From an uncultured Muribaculaceae bacterium (GTDB lineage Bacteria; Bacteroidota; Bacteroidia; Bacteroidales; Muribaculaceae), in contig CAJTXL010000010.1 in the NCBI GenBank assembly GCA_910583525.1, positions 1 through 64,000 of the forward strand: a stretch of DNA of 64,000 nt. Reading direction: 5' to 3'. This document shows, one piece after another, positions 1 to 9,851 of the stretch. Numbering within the stretch: position 1 is the stretch's first letter; the number at the start of each line of letters is the position of its first letter. Made by a program: the position numbers and the translations under genes. Under the pieces are notes generated by a model that saw only the letters and a list, made by a program, of their open reading frames with translations, had not been told where the DNA came from and did not search any database.

Positions 1-54
1 ACTTAAAATCCCTTGGCCATTACGGCTGTGTGGGTTCGAGTCCCACTTCGGGTA
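1..54 (+). tRNA. tRNA-Leu(UAA), 3' part only
   Basis: The 3' part of a class II tRNA. The seven-base anticodon loop CTTAAAA at the left edge carries anticodon TAA. It is followed by a long variable arm, a T arm (GTGGG, TTCGAGT, CCCAC at 30-46), the 3' acceptor strand TTCGGGT at 47-53 and discriminator A at 54. The long variable arm and the A discriminator fit leucine. CCA is not encoded directly after position 54. The 5' half lies outside the window. Confidence 0.85.
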
Positions 55-62
55 CTGCACGG

Positions 63-91
63 GTTGCCGGCCTAACGCCGGCAACTTTTTT
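63..91 (+). terminator. intrinsic terminator after tRNA-Leu
   Basis: A perfect 9-bp stem (63-71 with 77-85, GTTGCCGGC) with a five-base loop is followed by six T. It lies nine bases past the tRNA and should end its transcript. Confidence 0.85.
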
Positions 92-174
92 ATGTCCAAT
101 CCGATAACCGCAATAATCAAAGAGCCGAAGCCCGCTGTCGGGTTCCGGCACTTTATCAATTGGACTTCAATATA

Positions 175-3100
175 TTATCTAATCGCCACTTTCGTAGCCG
201 ACGTTCCTACCTTGACAACATATATGCCTTGGGCTACCGCAACAATGTCGTGACCCGTACCGACGCCATTGTAAACCGCCTTTCCGCTGACATCGTAGAC
301 TGCAATAGGCAGGCCTTCTGCACCGTCGATAGAAATGTGGTGGGCATAGACCGTAATTGTCGGCTCCATGGCACCGACGCCGCGTATTGCACTCATGGCT
401 GCGCTCACTTTCTGCGGAGCCGATTCGCCGAGGTCGTATACTGCCGTGACGGCATATTCGTGTTCGGCCACGGCCTCTTTGTCGGCAAACGATGCTTCTT
501 CAATAGGCCCGGCATTGAGTTTGTCGGCATCGCGGTATACGTTGTAGCCTGACAGCGACACATTGCGCACGCCTGTCGACGGATAGAACCTTACGTTGTC
601 GAGCATGAATACGAAATGGTCTTTCGACACGCACCGTATTGCAAAATAACGGCATCCGTCGGGAAGGTCATATGAGAACTCAGTCCACGCAAACGGCACC
701 ATGACCGTCTCGCCTACCTTGACAAAATCGTCGATGTCGTTTCCGGTAGTCGAATACAGGAACTCGAACTCCTCGGCGCCGTATTTGTCGCTGTATGTCT
801 TTGCCATGAAGCTTACCGTCTGAGGGCCTCCGTACAGCAATGGCGAAATGGCCCAGTCGTCGTTTGCAACGCCTCTTGAGCAGAATGCGGCAATGTATTT
901 ATTGCCGTCGGCTGCGGCCCATGTTTCATTAAGGCCTTCGTGCGTGGCATCTATCACGACAAATGCCATCGGCATCTTCTGGCTGGGCAACTCGACACCG
1001 CTCACGGGATACGTCTCCGCCCCGTCGGCATCGACAAAAGTCCAATCGCCGAAACGGTCGACGCTGAATTTGTCGCCGCTTTCAAAACTTTCGCCTATCA
1101 TCTGTGGCGAGCCTGCAGAAGTATCGGGCTCATCCCAAACAAGGCTTATACCCTCGGGCGATTGATGTGCCGACAGATTTTGCACCATAGGATGCAAAGG
1201 AAGGATACGCGACACCGAAATATCGCCCGACTTGTTGTCGTCGGGATTGGCGTCCGTAGCCATGGCGACTTCGACAGCATATACCGACGTCTCATCATCC
1301 ATCACTCCGATAACGCACTCGAAGTCGACGTCAAGGGTGTTGCAGGGACGGAGCCGCTTGCCCGAACGGCTCTCGGCAACGACACCGTCGCGCAGCAGCC
1401 TAAGCTCATAGGCGGCAGGCTCGGCCACATCGGTGCCTTTGTTGTCTATCGTGGCCTTGATGGTAAACTTCTCGCCGGCCTGCACACGTGCCGGAGCCTT
1501 GATAGCAAGCACAGAGATATCGTTGTGCGCACATGTCCCGATGCTTATGTTGTCGAGATACATGCTCGACCAGGCACGGGTGGTGACACGCATACGCACC
1601 TTTATGTCTTTGCCCGAATAATCGGCAAGAGACACAAACCGTCGGTTCCACCCCGGAGTACCACCCAGTTCGCCCACGATAAGGTGAGAAAGCGCAACCC
1701 ATCCAGAGCCTGCATTGACCTCAACATCGAGTTCGTCGGCGGCAGACTCCTCCTGACAAGTGTTGTATATATAATAGACAATGCCTGGGTTCTCAGCCGG
1801 AATGGCGATTTTGCCGGTCTGTATAGCCGACGAGGCATTTTTAAAGCCGGTCATCTGTATGAAACCGTTGTCACCGTCAACCGACCGGATGTCGGCGAAA
1901 CGCGTATCGTCTACAATGCCCCACTCCGACGAACCTTCGATGATATCCACCATCAGGTCGTGGACGAGTTTTCCGTCGGCAAACGACTCCTTATAAGGAG
2001 CCTCGAAAGCTTTGCCGGCAAAATCCATCACAGACACCGCATCAGAACTGCCGTGCTCAGTAACGGCAAACACTGCCCATTCTATAAGGCGCTGCTCTTC
2101 GCCGGCCGGGACGGCCTGATATGTATAGCTGCAGGTCTCTATCGGTTCGTCAGTCACAGGCTGCGGCTCACCGTTACCGTCGATAACGGCCACCACATAT
2201 TTGATAAGGGCCTGATTTATGGCATTGCCGTCCTTGTCGACCGCCGGAGCCCTCCAGCTAAGGGTTACCTCGCCACCTTTGCCGGGCGTTTCGTTTACGG
2301 CCACCTCGGTCACTTTGCCCGGAGTATTGACACCGATAAAAGCCGAAGCCGTAACGGCGGCGCTGCCCACACCGTTAACATAGACGATTGCTTCGTAAGC
2401 GTACACGCCCGATTCTTCCACTGTGTCGCTGCATTCAAGCTTTGCGCCGGGTGCCGGGTTGCGGAAAGTGTGCACCACACGGTCGCCGCACTTAACTTCG
2501 ATGCTGTCGATAGATGCCAATGTAACATCGGATACCGATTTTACGGGGGCTGTCAGCATGATTTTCGCCGCAGAGAGTCCCATAGCGTCCGGCACGACTT
2601 CAAAATCGCTTACCCCGGCCGGCGCGTCGGCCATAAAGCCTGCCGACACCTTGAAATTGTTGACATAAAGGGCAAATTTGTCGGCATCGCTGATACCGTG
2701 GAACCCGATGTAGTATTTCCCATCGTGCTTGGGAGCGATATCAACCGAAAATGCCATCTTGGAGAAGCTGTTGCAGGCGATTTCTGTCGGCTCGAGGATG
2801 GTTTCTGTCATACCCTCGACACTTGAAGCAGCGCCCCATTTCACCTCTATGCGTTCTTTCCACGTAGGCGTCTGCCCCCATACGTCAAAGCTTACGGTAT
2901 AGAATTTCCCGGCTTCAAGACGTATAGCCGGACTGATCAGCCAGTCGTCGGCGGCGAGATTGGCGTTGTTGTAGAGCCTTGCGCCGTCTATGAGACTGCT
3001 CCATACCACGCCGTCACGGTTACTGTCGAACACCGTAAAAGCGGCGAAATCATCGTCCTTGCTGAGGTCGGGAGCATAAGGCGGAACGATACACCCGACT

Positions 3101-4608
3101 GAGATGTGCACGGTAGACACTTCCTGCGACTCGCGGCCATTGGCCACCGCTTTTACGGTATAGTAGTATTCTGTCAGCACGTCAGGCTCTGCAACGGCAT
3201 CGGTATATGCGCATTGGGCGGTCGTAGCGACATGTACGGCGCCGGGATAGCGCGTCACCACATATTCTACAGCATCAGCGTCGAGATAGCCGCCGTCAGA
3301 TGTCGCCGTGACAGGCATCCAGCTCAGCACAAATGCCTCGTCGTTGCGTTCGAGAGCCACGTCGCCCATCAACGGTGTGCCATGACCTACAAAAAGCGAG
3401 ACAGCGACAGCCGGACCGGTGCCGACGACATTGCTGAGCGTGACTGCAAACTCGCAGTTTCCGGGCGAGGTCAAAGTCACGGTCTCATCAACATCTTCTC
3501 CGGGTGCGGCACTCCCGTCGGCGACATCCGTGCCGTTGGCCGTAATCTTATAGTTGACGGTGCCGCTTGCCGCTGTTCCGTTATAAAGTTTGTCGGGCAC
3601 GGTAAAGCGCACATTGCCCGAAAGGGAACCTTCGGGGAAAGAGGCCGTCAGCGACTGCGCCGGTGCCGGTGCTTCATCGGCTGCGAGAGGGGCGTCAATC
3701 CACATACCCGTAATTTCTTCCCTGTCGGGAAAATCACAGAGCCATGTGGCAGCCGCCGTTTCGAGGTTTATTTCATACAACGCCGCCTCGGTGTCGGAAT
3801 ACACCGCATAGAAAAAGCGACCGTTGTAGGGGTCGATGGCGCCCGACGAGCGGTATTGCGGCGTCAGCCCCGTGTCGGCCACGATCTCGGTGGCGCCCGT
3901 GGTCTTGTCGACCTTCAGCAGAAGACCATTGCGGTCGATGGCATATAGCTGCCCGTCGGCGGTGCAGGCAAGAGCATTCCAACCTACGCTCAGGTCGCAG
4001 ATTTTCTCGCTCTCCTTCGCATCGTAATCGCCGATGCCGAACGTAAAACCGAGTCTGTCTTCATTATAATAGCATCCGTATACATTCCCTGTCACAGGGT
4101 CATAAGCCACATCGCTGGCAAGGATGGTGAAAGCGTTGCTGAACTCGTCAGACAGCGGTTCCCACGCATTCATGTCCCATTTCTGCACGCGCGAAAGCTT
4201 GTTTCCGTAGTAATCGACCAATTGCGCTGTATAATACACATCGCCGATTTTCACTCCGCCGTATTCGGCCACGACATTCGGGGCTATCAGTTCGAAAGAC
4301 ATACCGTCGTTTTGTGGCACCGTATAGACCCCGTAACCCATAGTCGTGCTCTTCGAGCTCAATATAGAGCCTTTGAGGTTAGAGGGTGCGTGGCCGGGTG
4401 CACGGCGCACTTGTTTCGCACTTCCTGAAACCGACAGAATGTGCCGGCCGCCCGATTTTAACGGCGACGGCCAAGGTGCCGAGCGGAAATCAAAATCTGC
4501 AGCGGCTGGCGCATCTGCCGGCGACAGCGCCTTGCCCTGACGTTCGGCCGATGCCATAGACATCAGGCACGCCGACAGCACCAAGATAAAAGTTAGAGTT
4601 CTTTTCAT
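175..4608 (-). CDS. secreted T9SS cargo protein, adhesin-like, 1,477 aa
   Basis: A large exported protein. The order is: a signal peptide (about 1-22, MKRTLTFILVLSACLMSMAS), a propeller-like region with repeated short strands (about 95-310), fibronectin-III-like modules, and three choice-of-anchor J / cleaved-adhesin-type jelly-roll domains (around 505-660, 870-1030 and 1175-1340, each with a W(A/L)ISP-like motif or its equivalent). It ends with a C-terminal type A T9SS sorting domain (about the last 70 residues, containing YDVSGKAVYNG and GIYVVKVG). The function is inferred to be surface attachment or matrix binding; no catalytic motif is visible. The ATG was chosen over a TTG two codons upstream because it begins the signal peptide directly. 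porU and porV elsewhere in the window would process this class of cargo. Confidence 0.8.
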   Translation of the reverse strand: MKRTLTFILVLSACLMSMASAERQGKALSPADAPAAADFDFRSAPWPSPLKSGGRHILSVSGSAKQVRRAPGHAPSNLKGSILSSKSTTMGYGVYTVPQNDGMSFELIAPNVVAEYGGVKIGDVYYTAQLVDYYGNKLSRVQKWDMNAWEPLSDEFSNAFTILASDVAYDPVTGNVYGCYYNEDRLGFTFGIGDYDAKESEKICDLSVGWNALACTADGQLYAIDRNGLLLKVDKTTGATEIVADTGLTPQYRSSGAIDPYNGRFFYAVYSDTEAALYEINLETAAATWLCDFPDREEITGMWIDAPLAADEAPAPAQSLTASFPEGSLSGNVRFTVPDKLYNGTAASGTVNYKITANGTDVADGSAAPGEDVDETVTLTSPGNCEFAVTLSNVVGTGPAVAVSLFVGHGTPLMGDVALERNDEAFVLSWMPVTATSDGGYLDADAVEYVVTRYPGAVHVATTAQCAYTDAVAEPDVLTEYYYTVKAVANGRESQEVSTVHISVGCIVPPYAPDLSKDDDFAAFTVFDSNRDGVVWSSLIDGARLYNNANLAADDWLISPAIRLEAGKFYTVSFDVWGQTPTWKERIEVKWGAASSVEGMTETILEPTEIACNSFSKMAFSVDIAPKHDGKYYIGFHGISDADKFALYVNNFKVSAGFMADAPAGVSDFEVVPDAMGLSAAKIMLTAPVKSVSDVTLASIDSIEVKCGDRVVHTFRNPAPGAKLECSDTVEESGVYAYEAIVYVNGVGSAAVTASAFIGVNTPGKVTEVAVNETPGKGGEVTLSWRAPAVDKDGNAINQALIKYVVAVIDGNGEPQPVTDEPIETCSYTYQAVPAGEEQRLIEWAVFAVTEHGSSDAVSVMDFAGKAFEAPYKESFADGKLVHDLMVDIIEGSSEWGIVDDTRFADIRSVDGDNGFIQMTGFKNASSAIQTGKIAIPAENPGIVYYIYNTCQEESAADELDVEVNAGSGWVALSHLIVGELGGTPGWNRRFVSLADYSGKDIKVRMRVTTRAWSSMYLDNISIGTCAHNDISVLAIKAPARVQAGEKFTIKATIDNKGTDVAEPAAYELRLLRDGVVAESRSGKRLRPCNTLDVDFECVIGVMDDETSVYAVEVAMATDANPDDNKSGDISVSRILPLHPMVQNLSAHQSPEGISLVWDEPDTSAGSPQMIGESFESGDKFSVDRFGDWTFVDADGAETYPVSGVELPSQKMPMAFVVIDATHEGLNETWAAADGNKYIAAFCSRGVANDDWAISPLLYGGPQTVSFMAKTYSDKYGAEEFEFLYSTTGNDIDDFVKVGETVMVPFAWTEFSYDLPDGCRYFAIRCVSKDHFVFMLDNVRFYPSTGVRNVSLSGYNVYRDADKLNAGPIEEASFADKEAVAEHEYAVTAVYDLGESAPQKVSAAMSAIRGVGAMEPTITVYAHHISIDGAEGLPIAVYDVSGKAVYNGVGTGHDIVAVAQGIYVVKVGTSATKVAIR

Positions 4609-4825
4609 AAACAAATCTTTTGTTAGATTTTTTTTGCTAAATTAGTGCAAATAGTCGCATACATCAAATATATTTAACCCGTTTTACCAAAATTTAACCA
4701 ATGCGCTGACATAAATCCATAATCCACCCCATCAAGCCATGGCCAATCGCAATATCTTACCCCACGAACTGCGAAACGAACCCACGAAAAAAGACATAAA
4801 AACGGCTCGTTTCAGATTTTTTTGT

Positions 4826-4833
4826 TAACTTTG
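4826..4833 (+). promoter_or_regulatory. -7 box for the psd operon
   Basis: TAACTTTG matches the Bacteroidota -7 element TAnnTTTG and lies 29 bases before the psd start codon. No clear TTTG -33 box is visible at the usual spacing. The rest of 4609-4862 is AT-rich and holds no gene that I can support. Confidence 0.6.
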
Positions 4834-4862
4834 CACTTGTATATCTACAAGCCATCAAACCA

Positions 4863-5546
4863 ATGAGAGTAAAAATACACCACGAGGGCACACCCTTTCT
4901 GATAACCATGCTCGCGATACTGCTGGTTATCAACGCCCCTCTGTGGCTTTGGGTGCGGCCTTTGGCATGGGCGATAGCCTCTACGGCAATCAGCGCCATG
5001 CTCTACCTTCTGGTGGTAAACTTTTTCCGCTCGCCGCGCCGCACATTTACCGGCGACCGCAAGAATGTGGTCGTGTCATCGGCCGACGGCACCGTGGTGG
5101 CTCTCGAAGAGACTTTCGAAGACGAATATCTGCACTGCCGCTGCATACAGCTGTCGGTGTTCATGAGCATATTCAACGTGCACGCCAACTGGTTTCCCGT
5201 CGACGGCGAAGTGCTTTACATCAAACATCATCCCGGGCGATTCATGGGCGCCTATCTGCCGAAGTCGAGCACCGAGAACGAGCGTTCGACGGTAGTAATC
5301 CGCACAACGGGCGGTCAGCTCGTGCTTATGCGCCAGGTGGCCGGAGCAATGGCACGACGCATCGTCACATATGCCCGTCCGGGGCACGAGGCATCTATCG
5401 AAGACCATATGGGCTTCATAAAACTCGGCTCGCGCATCGACCTCTATCTGCCGCTCGGAACAGAACCCTTAGTAAAAATCGGCGACAAGACCACCGGCGG
5501 AATAACCGAGGTGGCACGCCTACATCCCGAAACAAGCCATGCGTAG
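4863..5546 (+). CDS. psd: phosphatidylserine decarboxylase proenzyme, 227 aa
   Basis: Decarboxylates phosphatidylserine to phosphatidylethanolamine at the inner membrane. It is the short, single-domain bacterial form. Two hydrophobic N-terminal segments span about residues 12-53. The core has NVHANWFPVDG (105-115) and the C-terminal self-cleavage site LGSRIDL with Gly189-Ser190. Cleavage there would give a beta chain and an alpha chain whose Ser becomes the pyruvoyl cofactor. It heads an operon and overlaps pssA by 8 bases; pssA makes its substrate, which strongly supports the call. Confidence 0.93.
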   Translation: MRVKIHHEGTPFLITMLAILLVINAPLWLWVRPLAWAIASTAISAMLYLLVVNFFRSPRRTFTGDRKNVVVSSADGTVVALEETFEDEYLHCRCIQLSVFMSIFNVHANWFPVDGEVLYIKHHPGRFMGAYLPKSSTENERSTVVIRTTGGQLVLMRQVAGAMARRIVTYARPGHEASIEDHMGFIKLGSRIDLYLPLGTEPLVKIGDKTTGGITEVARLHPETSHA

Positions 5547-6237
5547 CATAATAGGCGCCATCCCCAACACCATCACATGCCTCAACCTCATTTCGGGCTG
5601 TGTGGCCATATTCATGGCATTCCACCTCAACGATACTTTCGGACCTCTGCAAGGGGCCTCATGGGCTATGCTCGCCATAGGCGCCGCCGCCGTCTTCGAC
5701 TTTCTCGACGGAGCTTCGGCACGGCTGCTGAAAGCATTCTCGCCATTGGGCAAAGACCTCGACTCGCTGTCCGACCTGGTGAGCTTCGGCGTAGCCCCGG
5801 CAATGCTGATGCTCAACACCATGCTTGCCTACGGCACATACGCATGGCCGGCTTTCGCAATGCTTGTCGTGCCGGCATTCGGCGCCCTGCGTCTGGCTAA
5901 GTTCAACAACGACAGCGAACAGGCAACCATATTCAGAGGTCTGCCAATCCCGGCCAACGCCATTTTCTGGCTCGGCGTCTACGGATGGGTAAGCCAATAC
6001 GGCTACCCCGGATGGATTGTCATGTGGCTCCTCGCCGCAGCGATGTGCTGGGCTATGGTCGGACGCTTCAAGATGTTCTCGCTGAAATTCAAAAACTTCA
6101 GCTTCCACGAAAATTTCATGCGCTACGTAATCATAGCGGCTGCCGTCGTTTTCGTGGCAATATACCACATAGCAGGTCTTGCCTGGACTGTCATCCTCTA
6201 CTTTCTGCTCTCCATACTGCGCCAAAACCGCATCTGA
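5539..6237 (+). CDS. pssA: CDP-diacylglycerol-serine O-phosphatidyltransferase, 232 aa
   Basis: Joins CDP-diacylglycerol and serine to make phosphatidylserine, the substrate of the psd product just upstream. The CDP-alcohol phosphotransferase signature DGxxARx8GxxxDxxxD is intact, starting at DGASAR (about residues 55-77). About seven hydrophobic segments indicate an integral membrane enzyme. The start codon lies within the 3' end of psd, a typical translationally coupled pair. Confidence 0.93.
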   Translation: MRSIIGAIPNTITCLNLISGCVAIFMAFHLNDTFGPLQGASWAMLAIGAAAVFDFLDGASARLLKAFSPLGKDLDSLSDLVSFGVAPAMLMLNTMLAYGTYAWPAFAMLVVPAFGALRLAKFNNDSEQATIFRGLPIPANAIFWLGVYGWVSQYGYPGWIVMWLLAAAMCWAMVGRFKMFSLKFKNFSFHENFMRYVIIAAAVVFVAIYHIAGLAWTVILYFLLSILRQNRI

Positions 6238-6315
6238 ACACCACGCCCGGCAAACCTTGAGGGGTTCAAACCCGTTTTAACATAGGCACAGAAGCCTACG
6301 CTATCAAAATCTACA

Positions 6316-6666
6316 ATGCTATCGTTTTTACTTTTACTTGTAATATTCTTCATCCTGTGGCCCATGCTCAAAACGGGCTGGCGCATATGGCGACAAATGA
6401 GCCAAGTACGCCGTTTCATGGCAGACCCCGAAGGCGAAATGCGCCGTCAGGCCGGGCGACGTGCCGCAAACGGCGGCTACGGAACAGGAAGACAGGCCGC
6501 TCCGAAACCGCGCAAAAAGAAAATACCGCGCGACGTAGGCGAATACATATCTTATACCGAAGTCGAACTCTCGGCCGAAGAACGCGCCAAAGACAGCACA
6601 GGCCGACAGGCGTCCTTCAAAGCCGAAGAACAGGTAACCGACATCAAATGGGTCGACATAAACTGA
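6316..6666 (+). CDS. DUF4834-type small membrane protein, 116 aa
   Basis: A short protein with one N-terminal membrane segment (about 2-20) followed by a basic, polar tail rich in Arg and Lys. The tail ends in a motif reading EQVTDIKWVDIN. This layout matches the DUF4834 family found in Bacteroidota, which has no assigned function. It sits 78 bases after pssA and just before a DUF2461 gene. The conserved tail could bind a cytosolic partner, but nothing in the sequence names one. Confidence 0.7.
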   Translation: MLSFLLLLVIFFILWPMLKTGWRIWRQMSQVRRFMADPEGEMRRQAGRRAANGGYGTGRQAAPKPRKKKIPRDVGEYISYTEVELSAEERAKDSTGRQASFKAEEQVTDIKWVDIN

Positions 6667-6671
6667 CGCAT

Positions 6672-7325
6672 ATGGAAGAGCTATACCGATTTCTCGAAAA
6701 GCTTGCCGCAAACAACGACCGCAGCTGGTTTGCCGCACACAAAGAAGAGTACGACCGTCTGCGCGCATGGTGGACCGGTGAGCTGCAGACGCTAATCGAC
6801 GCCATGGCACGCTTCGACCCGTCGCTCGCTCACGTACAGGCCAAAGACTGCCTCTACCGCATATACCGCGACACCCGTTTCTCCAACGACAAAACGCCTT
6901 ACAAGACATATTTCTCGGCACTGATATCGCCAACGGGGCGGCATTGCGAACGCGCATGCTACTACTTTCACCAAGGCGTCGACGAAACGGCGCTCTATGC
7001 CGGCGTATGGTGTCCCGACGCCAGAATGCTGAAAAAACTGCGCAAAGCGATAATAGACAATGTCGACGAGTTTCGCTCGCTTGTAGAGACACCCGAAATA
7101 GAACGGCACTTCCCCGGATGGTGGGGCCGCCAGCTGAAGACAGCACCGAAAGGCTACGACCGCGACCATCCCGACATCGACCTGCTGAGACTCACAGAAT
7201 ACGGCAAATGCTGCGAACTGCAACGCTCATTCTTCGACAAACCGGGATGGCAGCAGCGCGCCGCCGACCTCTACGCCCTTCTCAAACCGATGAACGACTT
7301 CTTGAACTATTCAATCGACGAATAA
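6672..7325 (+). CDS. DUF2461 family protein (TIGR02453), 217 aa
   Basis: A cytosolic protein of the DUF2461/TIGR02453 family. It shows NNDRSWFAAHKEEYDRLR near the N terminus and RDTRFSNDKTPYKTYFSA around residues 65-82; both are family hallmarks. The function of the family is not known. The ATG was chosen because the conserved N-terminal block begins right there; an open frame continues upstream, but there it overlaps the DUF4834 gene in another frame. It starts five bases after that gene stops and is followed by a GT2 gene after three bases, so it is part of the operon. Confidence 0.8.
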   Translation: MEELYRFLEKLAANNDRSWFAAHKEEYDRLRAWWTGELQTLIDAMARFDPSLAHVQAKDCLYRIYRDTRFSNDKTPYKTYFSALISPTGRHCERACYYFHQGVDETALYAGVWCPDARMLKKLRKAIIDNVDEFRSLVETPEIERHFPGWWGRQLKTAPKGYDRDHPDIDLLRLTEYGKCCELQRSFFDKPGWQQRAADLYALLKPMNDFLNYSIDE

Positions 7326-7328
7326 GCA

Positions 7329-8099
7329 ATGTCTAACTCCGAACCCACGCCCAAGGCCGACGCCTGCGTCATCATTCCCACCTATAACGAATGCGAGAAC
7401 GCCTCTGCGATAATCGATGCAGTGATGGCGCTGACGACACCTTTCGACATCCTCGTCATCGACGACAACTCACCCGACGGCACCGCGGCAATCGTCAAAG
7501 CCAAGATGCAGCAATATCCCGGTAGGGTCGACATAATAGAACGGAGCGGCAAACTCGGTCTCGGAACGGCATACATAGCCGGGTTCAAACACTGCATAGC
7601 CCGTGGCTACGATTTCATCTGCGAGATGGACGCCGACTTCTCGCACAATCCAGCCGACCTTGTGCGCATGCGGCAGGCCGCCATCGACGACAAGGCCGAT
7701 GTGGTCGTGGGCTCACGCTACGTTACCGGGGTAAATGTGGTAAACTGGCCCATGGGACGAATTCTGATGTCGTTCTACGCCTCGAAGTACGTCCAGTTCA
7801 TAACCGGCCTGCCGGTACACGACACCACGGCAGGCTTCGTATGCTACCGCCGCCGCGTGCTCGAAGCGCTTCCGCTCGACAAAATCAAGTTCAAAGGCTA
7901 CGCATTCCAGATTGAGATGAAGTTCACGGCCTACAAATACGGCTTCAAGGTGGTCGAAGTGCCAATCATCTTCGTAAACCGCGTGCTCGGCACAAGCAAA
8001 ATGAACTCGGGCATATTCGGCGAAGCCGTCTTCGGAGTAATAAGGCTGAAATGGAACAGCCTCTTCACCCGTTACCCCGACTATTCGAAAGGGAAATGA
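7329..8099 (+). CDS. polyprenol-phosphate glycosyltransferase, GT2 (Dpm1-like), 256 aa
   Basis: A GT2 glycosyltransferase that would move a sugar, probably mannose, from a nucleotide donor to polyprenyl phosphate on the cytosolic face of the inner membrane. The nucleotide-binding start VIIPTYNE (about 15-22), VIDDNSPDGT (about 46-55), and the metal motif DADFSHNP (about 102-109) are all present. The length fits the soluble Dpm1-like form without C-terminal membrane helices. The sugar is inferred from family resemblance. Its stop codon overlaps the pyrC start in ATGA. Confidence 0.85.
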   Translation: MSNSEPTPKADACVIIPTYNECENASAIIDAVMALTTPFDILVIDDNSPDGTAAIVKAKMQQYPGRVDIIERSGKLGLGTAYIAGFKHCIARGYDFICEMDADFSHNPADLVRMRQAAIDDKADVVVGSRYVTGVNVVNWPMGRILMSFYASKYVQFITGLPVHDTTAGFVCYRRRVLEALPLDKIKFKGYAFQIEMKFTAYKYGFKVVEVPIIFVNRVLGTSKMNSGIFGEAVFGVIRLKWNSLFTRYPDYSKGK

Positions 8100-9460
8100 G
8101 CAGGACCTTGATTTACAATGTTCAGCTGTGCGATGCCTCGGGCATCCGCAAGGGGTTCGTCGCCATCGACGGCACTCGCATCGAAAGCGTCGGTGAAGGC
8201 ACACCGTCGCCCGACGATTTAAACCGTGCCGACACAAAAATCGACGCCGAAGGCGCAATGCTCGTCCCCGGCCTTATCGACACACACGTGCACTTCCGCG
8301 AACCCGGCCTCGAATACAAAGCGACCATACTCAGCGAAAGCCGTGCGGCAGCCGCAGGCGGCATCACAGCCGTATTCGACATGCCCAACACCGTACCGCC
8401 GACCGTCAACGTCGAAGCCCTCAGTGCAAAGGCCGCCCTTGCGGCACGCGAATGCCACACACGCTACATGCCGCTGCTCGGCATAGTGCCCGGCGTGATG
8501 AAAGAACTCGCCAATGCCGACACCGATGCCATGTGCGCCGTCAAACTCTTCCTCGGCACATCGACAGGCGGCATGCGCTCGCCGCTCGGCGACGAGCTGG
8601 CCGACGTGTTCCGCTTCTGCGCCGAACGCGGCCTGCGCATCATAGTCCATGCCGAAGACAACGCCGTCATTGACGCCAACATGCAGGCCGCATTGGCACG
8701 CTACGGCTCAGCCGAACGCATACCCGTAAGCCTGCATCCCGAAATACGCTCACGTCAGGCATGCCTGAGTTCGGCCTCCCATGCCGTGGAACTCGCGCAC
8801 CGTTTCGGCGCACGCCTGCACATAGCGCACGTCAGCACCGCCGACGAAGTGCGCGAACTGCTCCAACCCGGCAAGCCCGACGGCAAACTCGTAACAGCCG
8901 AAACTACACCGCTCTATCTCGACCCCGTGCTTGCCGAAGCCCGTGCCCGTACATCGCTCCACAAAGTAAACCCGGCTATAAAGACCCCGGCCGACGCCGA
9001 AGCCTTGCGGCAGGCCCTGCAGAACGACACCATCGACACCATAGGCACCGACCATGCCCCCCATCTGCGCGAAGAAAAGATGCGCCCGGGCATGACAGCC
9101 ATGTCGGGAGCGCCATCGGTGCAATTCGCCCTGCCGATGATGCTCACATACCTGCCGCCCGAAACCATGGTGGCGAAGATGACGGCAGGCCCGTGCTCCG
9201 TTTTCGGTCTCGGACTTGCTTCTGCGCTGATACCCGATATGCCGGCCGACCTCGCGCTCATCCGCGAGGTGCCCGAATACACAATCTCCGACGCTGACGT
9301 GCTTTCACCCTGCGGCTGGACACCGTTCGCAGGCCGCACCGTCCGCCACAAAGTCGCTGCCACCTGGATAAACGGCCACCAGACTTTCAAAGGCAACGAC
9401 ACCGTCGGCACACTTGCCACTGAAGACATCGGCATTCCGCTGAGGCCGCACAAAATGTAA
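8096..9460 (+). CDS. pyrC: dihydroorotase, 454 aa
   Basis: Cyclises N-carbamoyl-aspartate to dihydroorotate in pyrimidine synthesis. The zinc-binding HxH lies in DTHVHFREPG (His64, His66). The conserved AAAGGITAVFDMPNT block and the GTDHAPH block near residue 320 follow. These place it in the class I amidohydrolase-type dihydroorotases. The ATG chosen overlaps the upstream stop (ATGA); an earlier in-frame ATG lies inside the GT2 gene. It is the last gene of the psd-pyrC operon and is followed by a terminator. Confidence 0.92.
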   Translation: MSRTLIYNVQLCDASGIRKGFVAIDGTRIESVGEGTPSPDDLNRADTKIDAEGAMLVPGLIDTHVHFREPGLEYKATILSESRAAAAGGITAVFDMPNTVPPTVNVEALSAKAALAARECHTRYMPLLGIVPGVMKELANADTDAMCAVKLFLGTSTGGMRSPLGDELADVFRFCAERGLRIIVHAEDNAVIDANMQAALARYGSAERIPVSLHPEIRSRQACLSSASHAVELAHRFGARLHIAHVSTADEVRELLQPGKPDGKLVTAETTPLYLDPVLAEARARTSLHKVNPAIKTPADAEALRQALQNDTIDTIGTDHAPHLREEKMRPGMTAMSGAPSVQFALPMMLTYLPPETMVAKMTAGPCSVFGLGLASALIPDMPADLALIREVPEYTISDADVLSPCGWTPFAGRTVRHKVAATWINGHQTFKGNDTVGTLATEDIGIPLRPHKM

Positions 9461-9488
9461 CAAATTTTACACAGCAACACACTTTTTG

Positions 9489-9521
9489 ACACAGGCATTG
9501 CACAAAATGCTTGTGTTTTTT
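9489..9521 (+). terminator. intrinsic terminator after pyrC
   Basis: An 11-bp stem with one G-T pair (9489-9499 with 9506-9516) and a six-base loop is followed by five T. It lies 28 bases past the pyrC stop. Confidence 0.75.
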
Positions 9522-9851
9522 GCGTGTGCCGAAGCCTCGCCCGGCATGGTGCGCCACATATCCTATATGCCTGTAAATCAAAATGCAAGGTCGAGAAACA
9601 TCTTGATAGAAATTTGTAAGCAAAAGTACCCCCCCGAAATTATTTCTGCATTTTCCGCAAAATTACTTGCATATTGTTGCTTTTTATCTTAATTTTGCAA
9701 CATTAAACATTTTTACAACACTTTTATACAAGCTAAAACACGTAAAAAAACAAGTAAATATTTTAACAAGCCATAGCCCCGACGGCAAAAAACAGCTTCA
9801 AAAACAACCTGACGGACAATGGCGAATTATTAACATCACACAATTTGTAAT
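9522..9851. other. AT-rich leader region before susC
   Basis: No gene is visible. The stretch turns strongly AT-rich toward susC, contains a C7 run at 9629-9635 and the susC promoter, and leaves an untranslated leader of about 145 bases. Such long leaders are common before susC-type genes. Confidence 0.6.
9667..9697 (+). promoter_or_regulatory. susC promoter
   Basis: TTG at 9667-9669, a 20-base spacer and TAATTTTG at 9690-9697 match the Bacteroidota -33/-7 consensus. Confidence 0.7.
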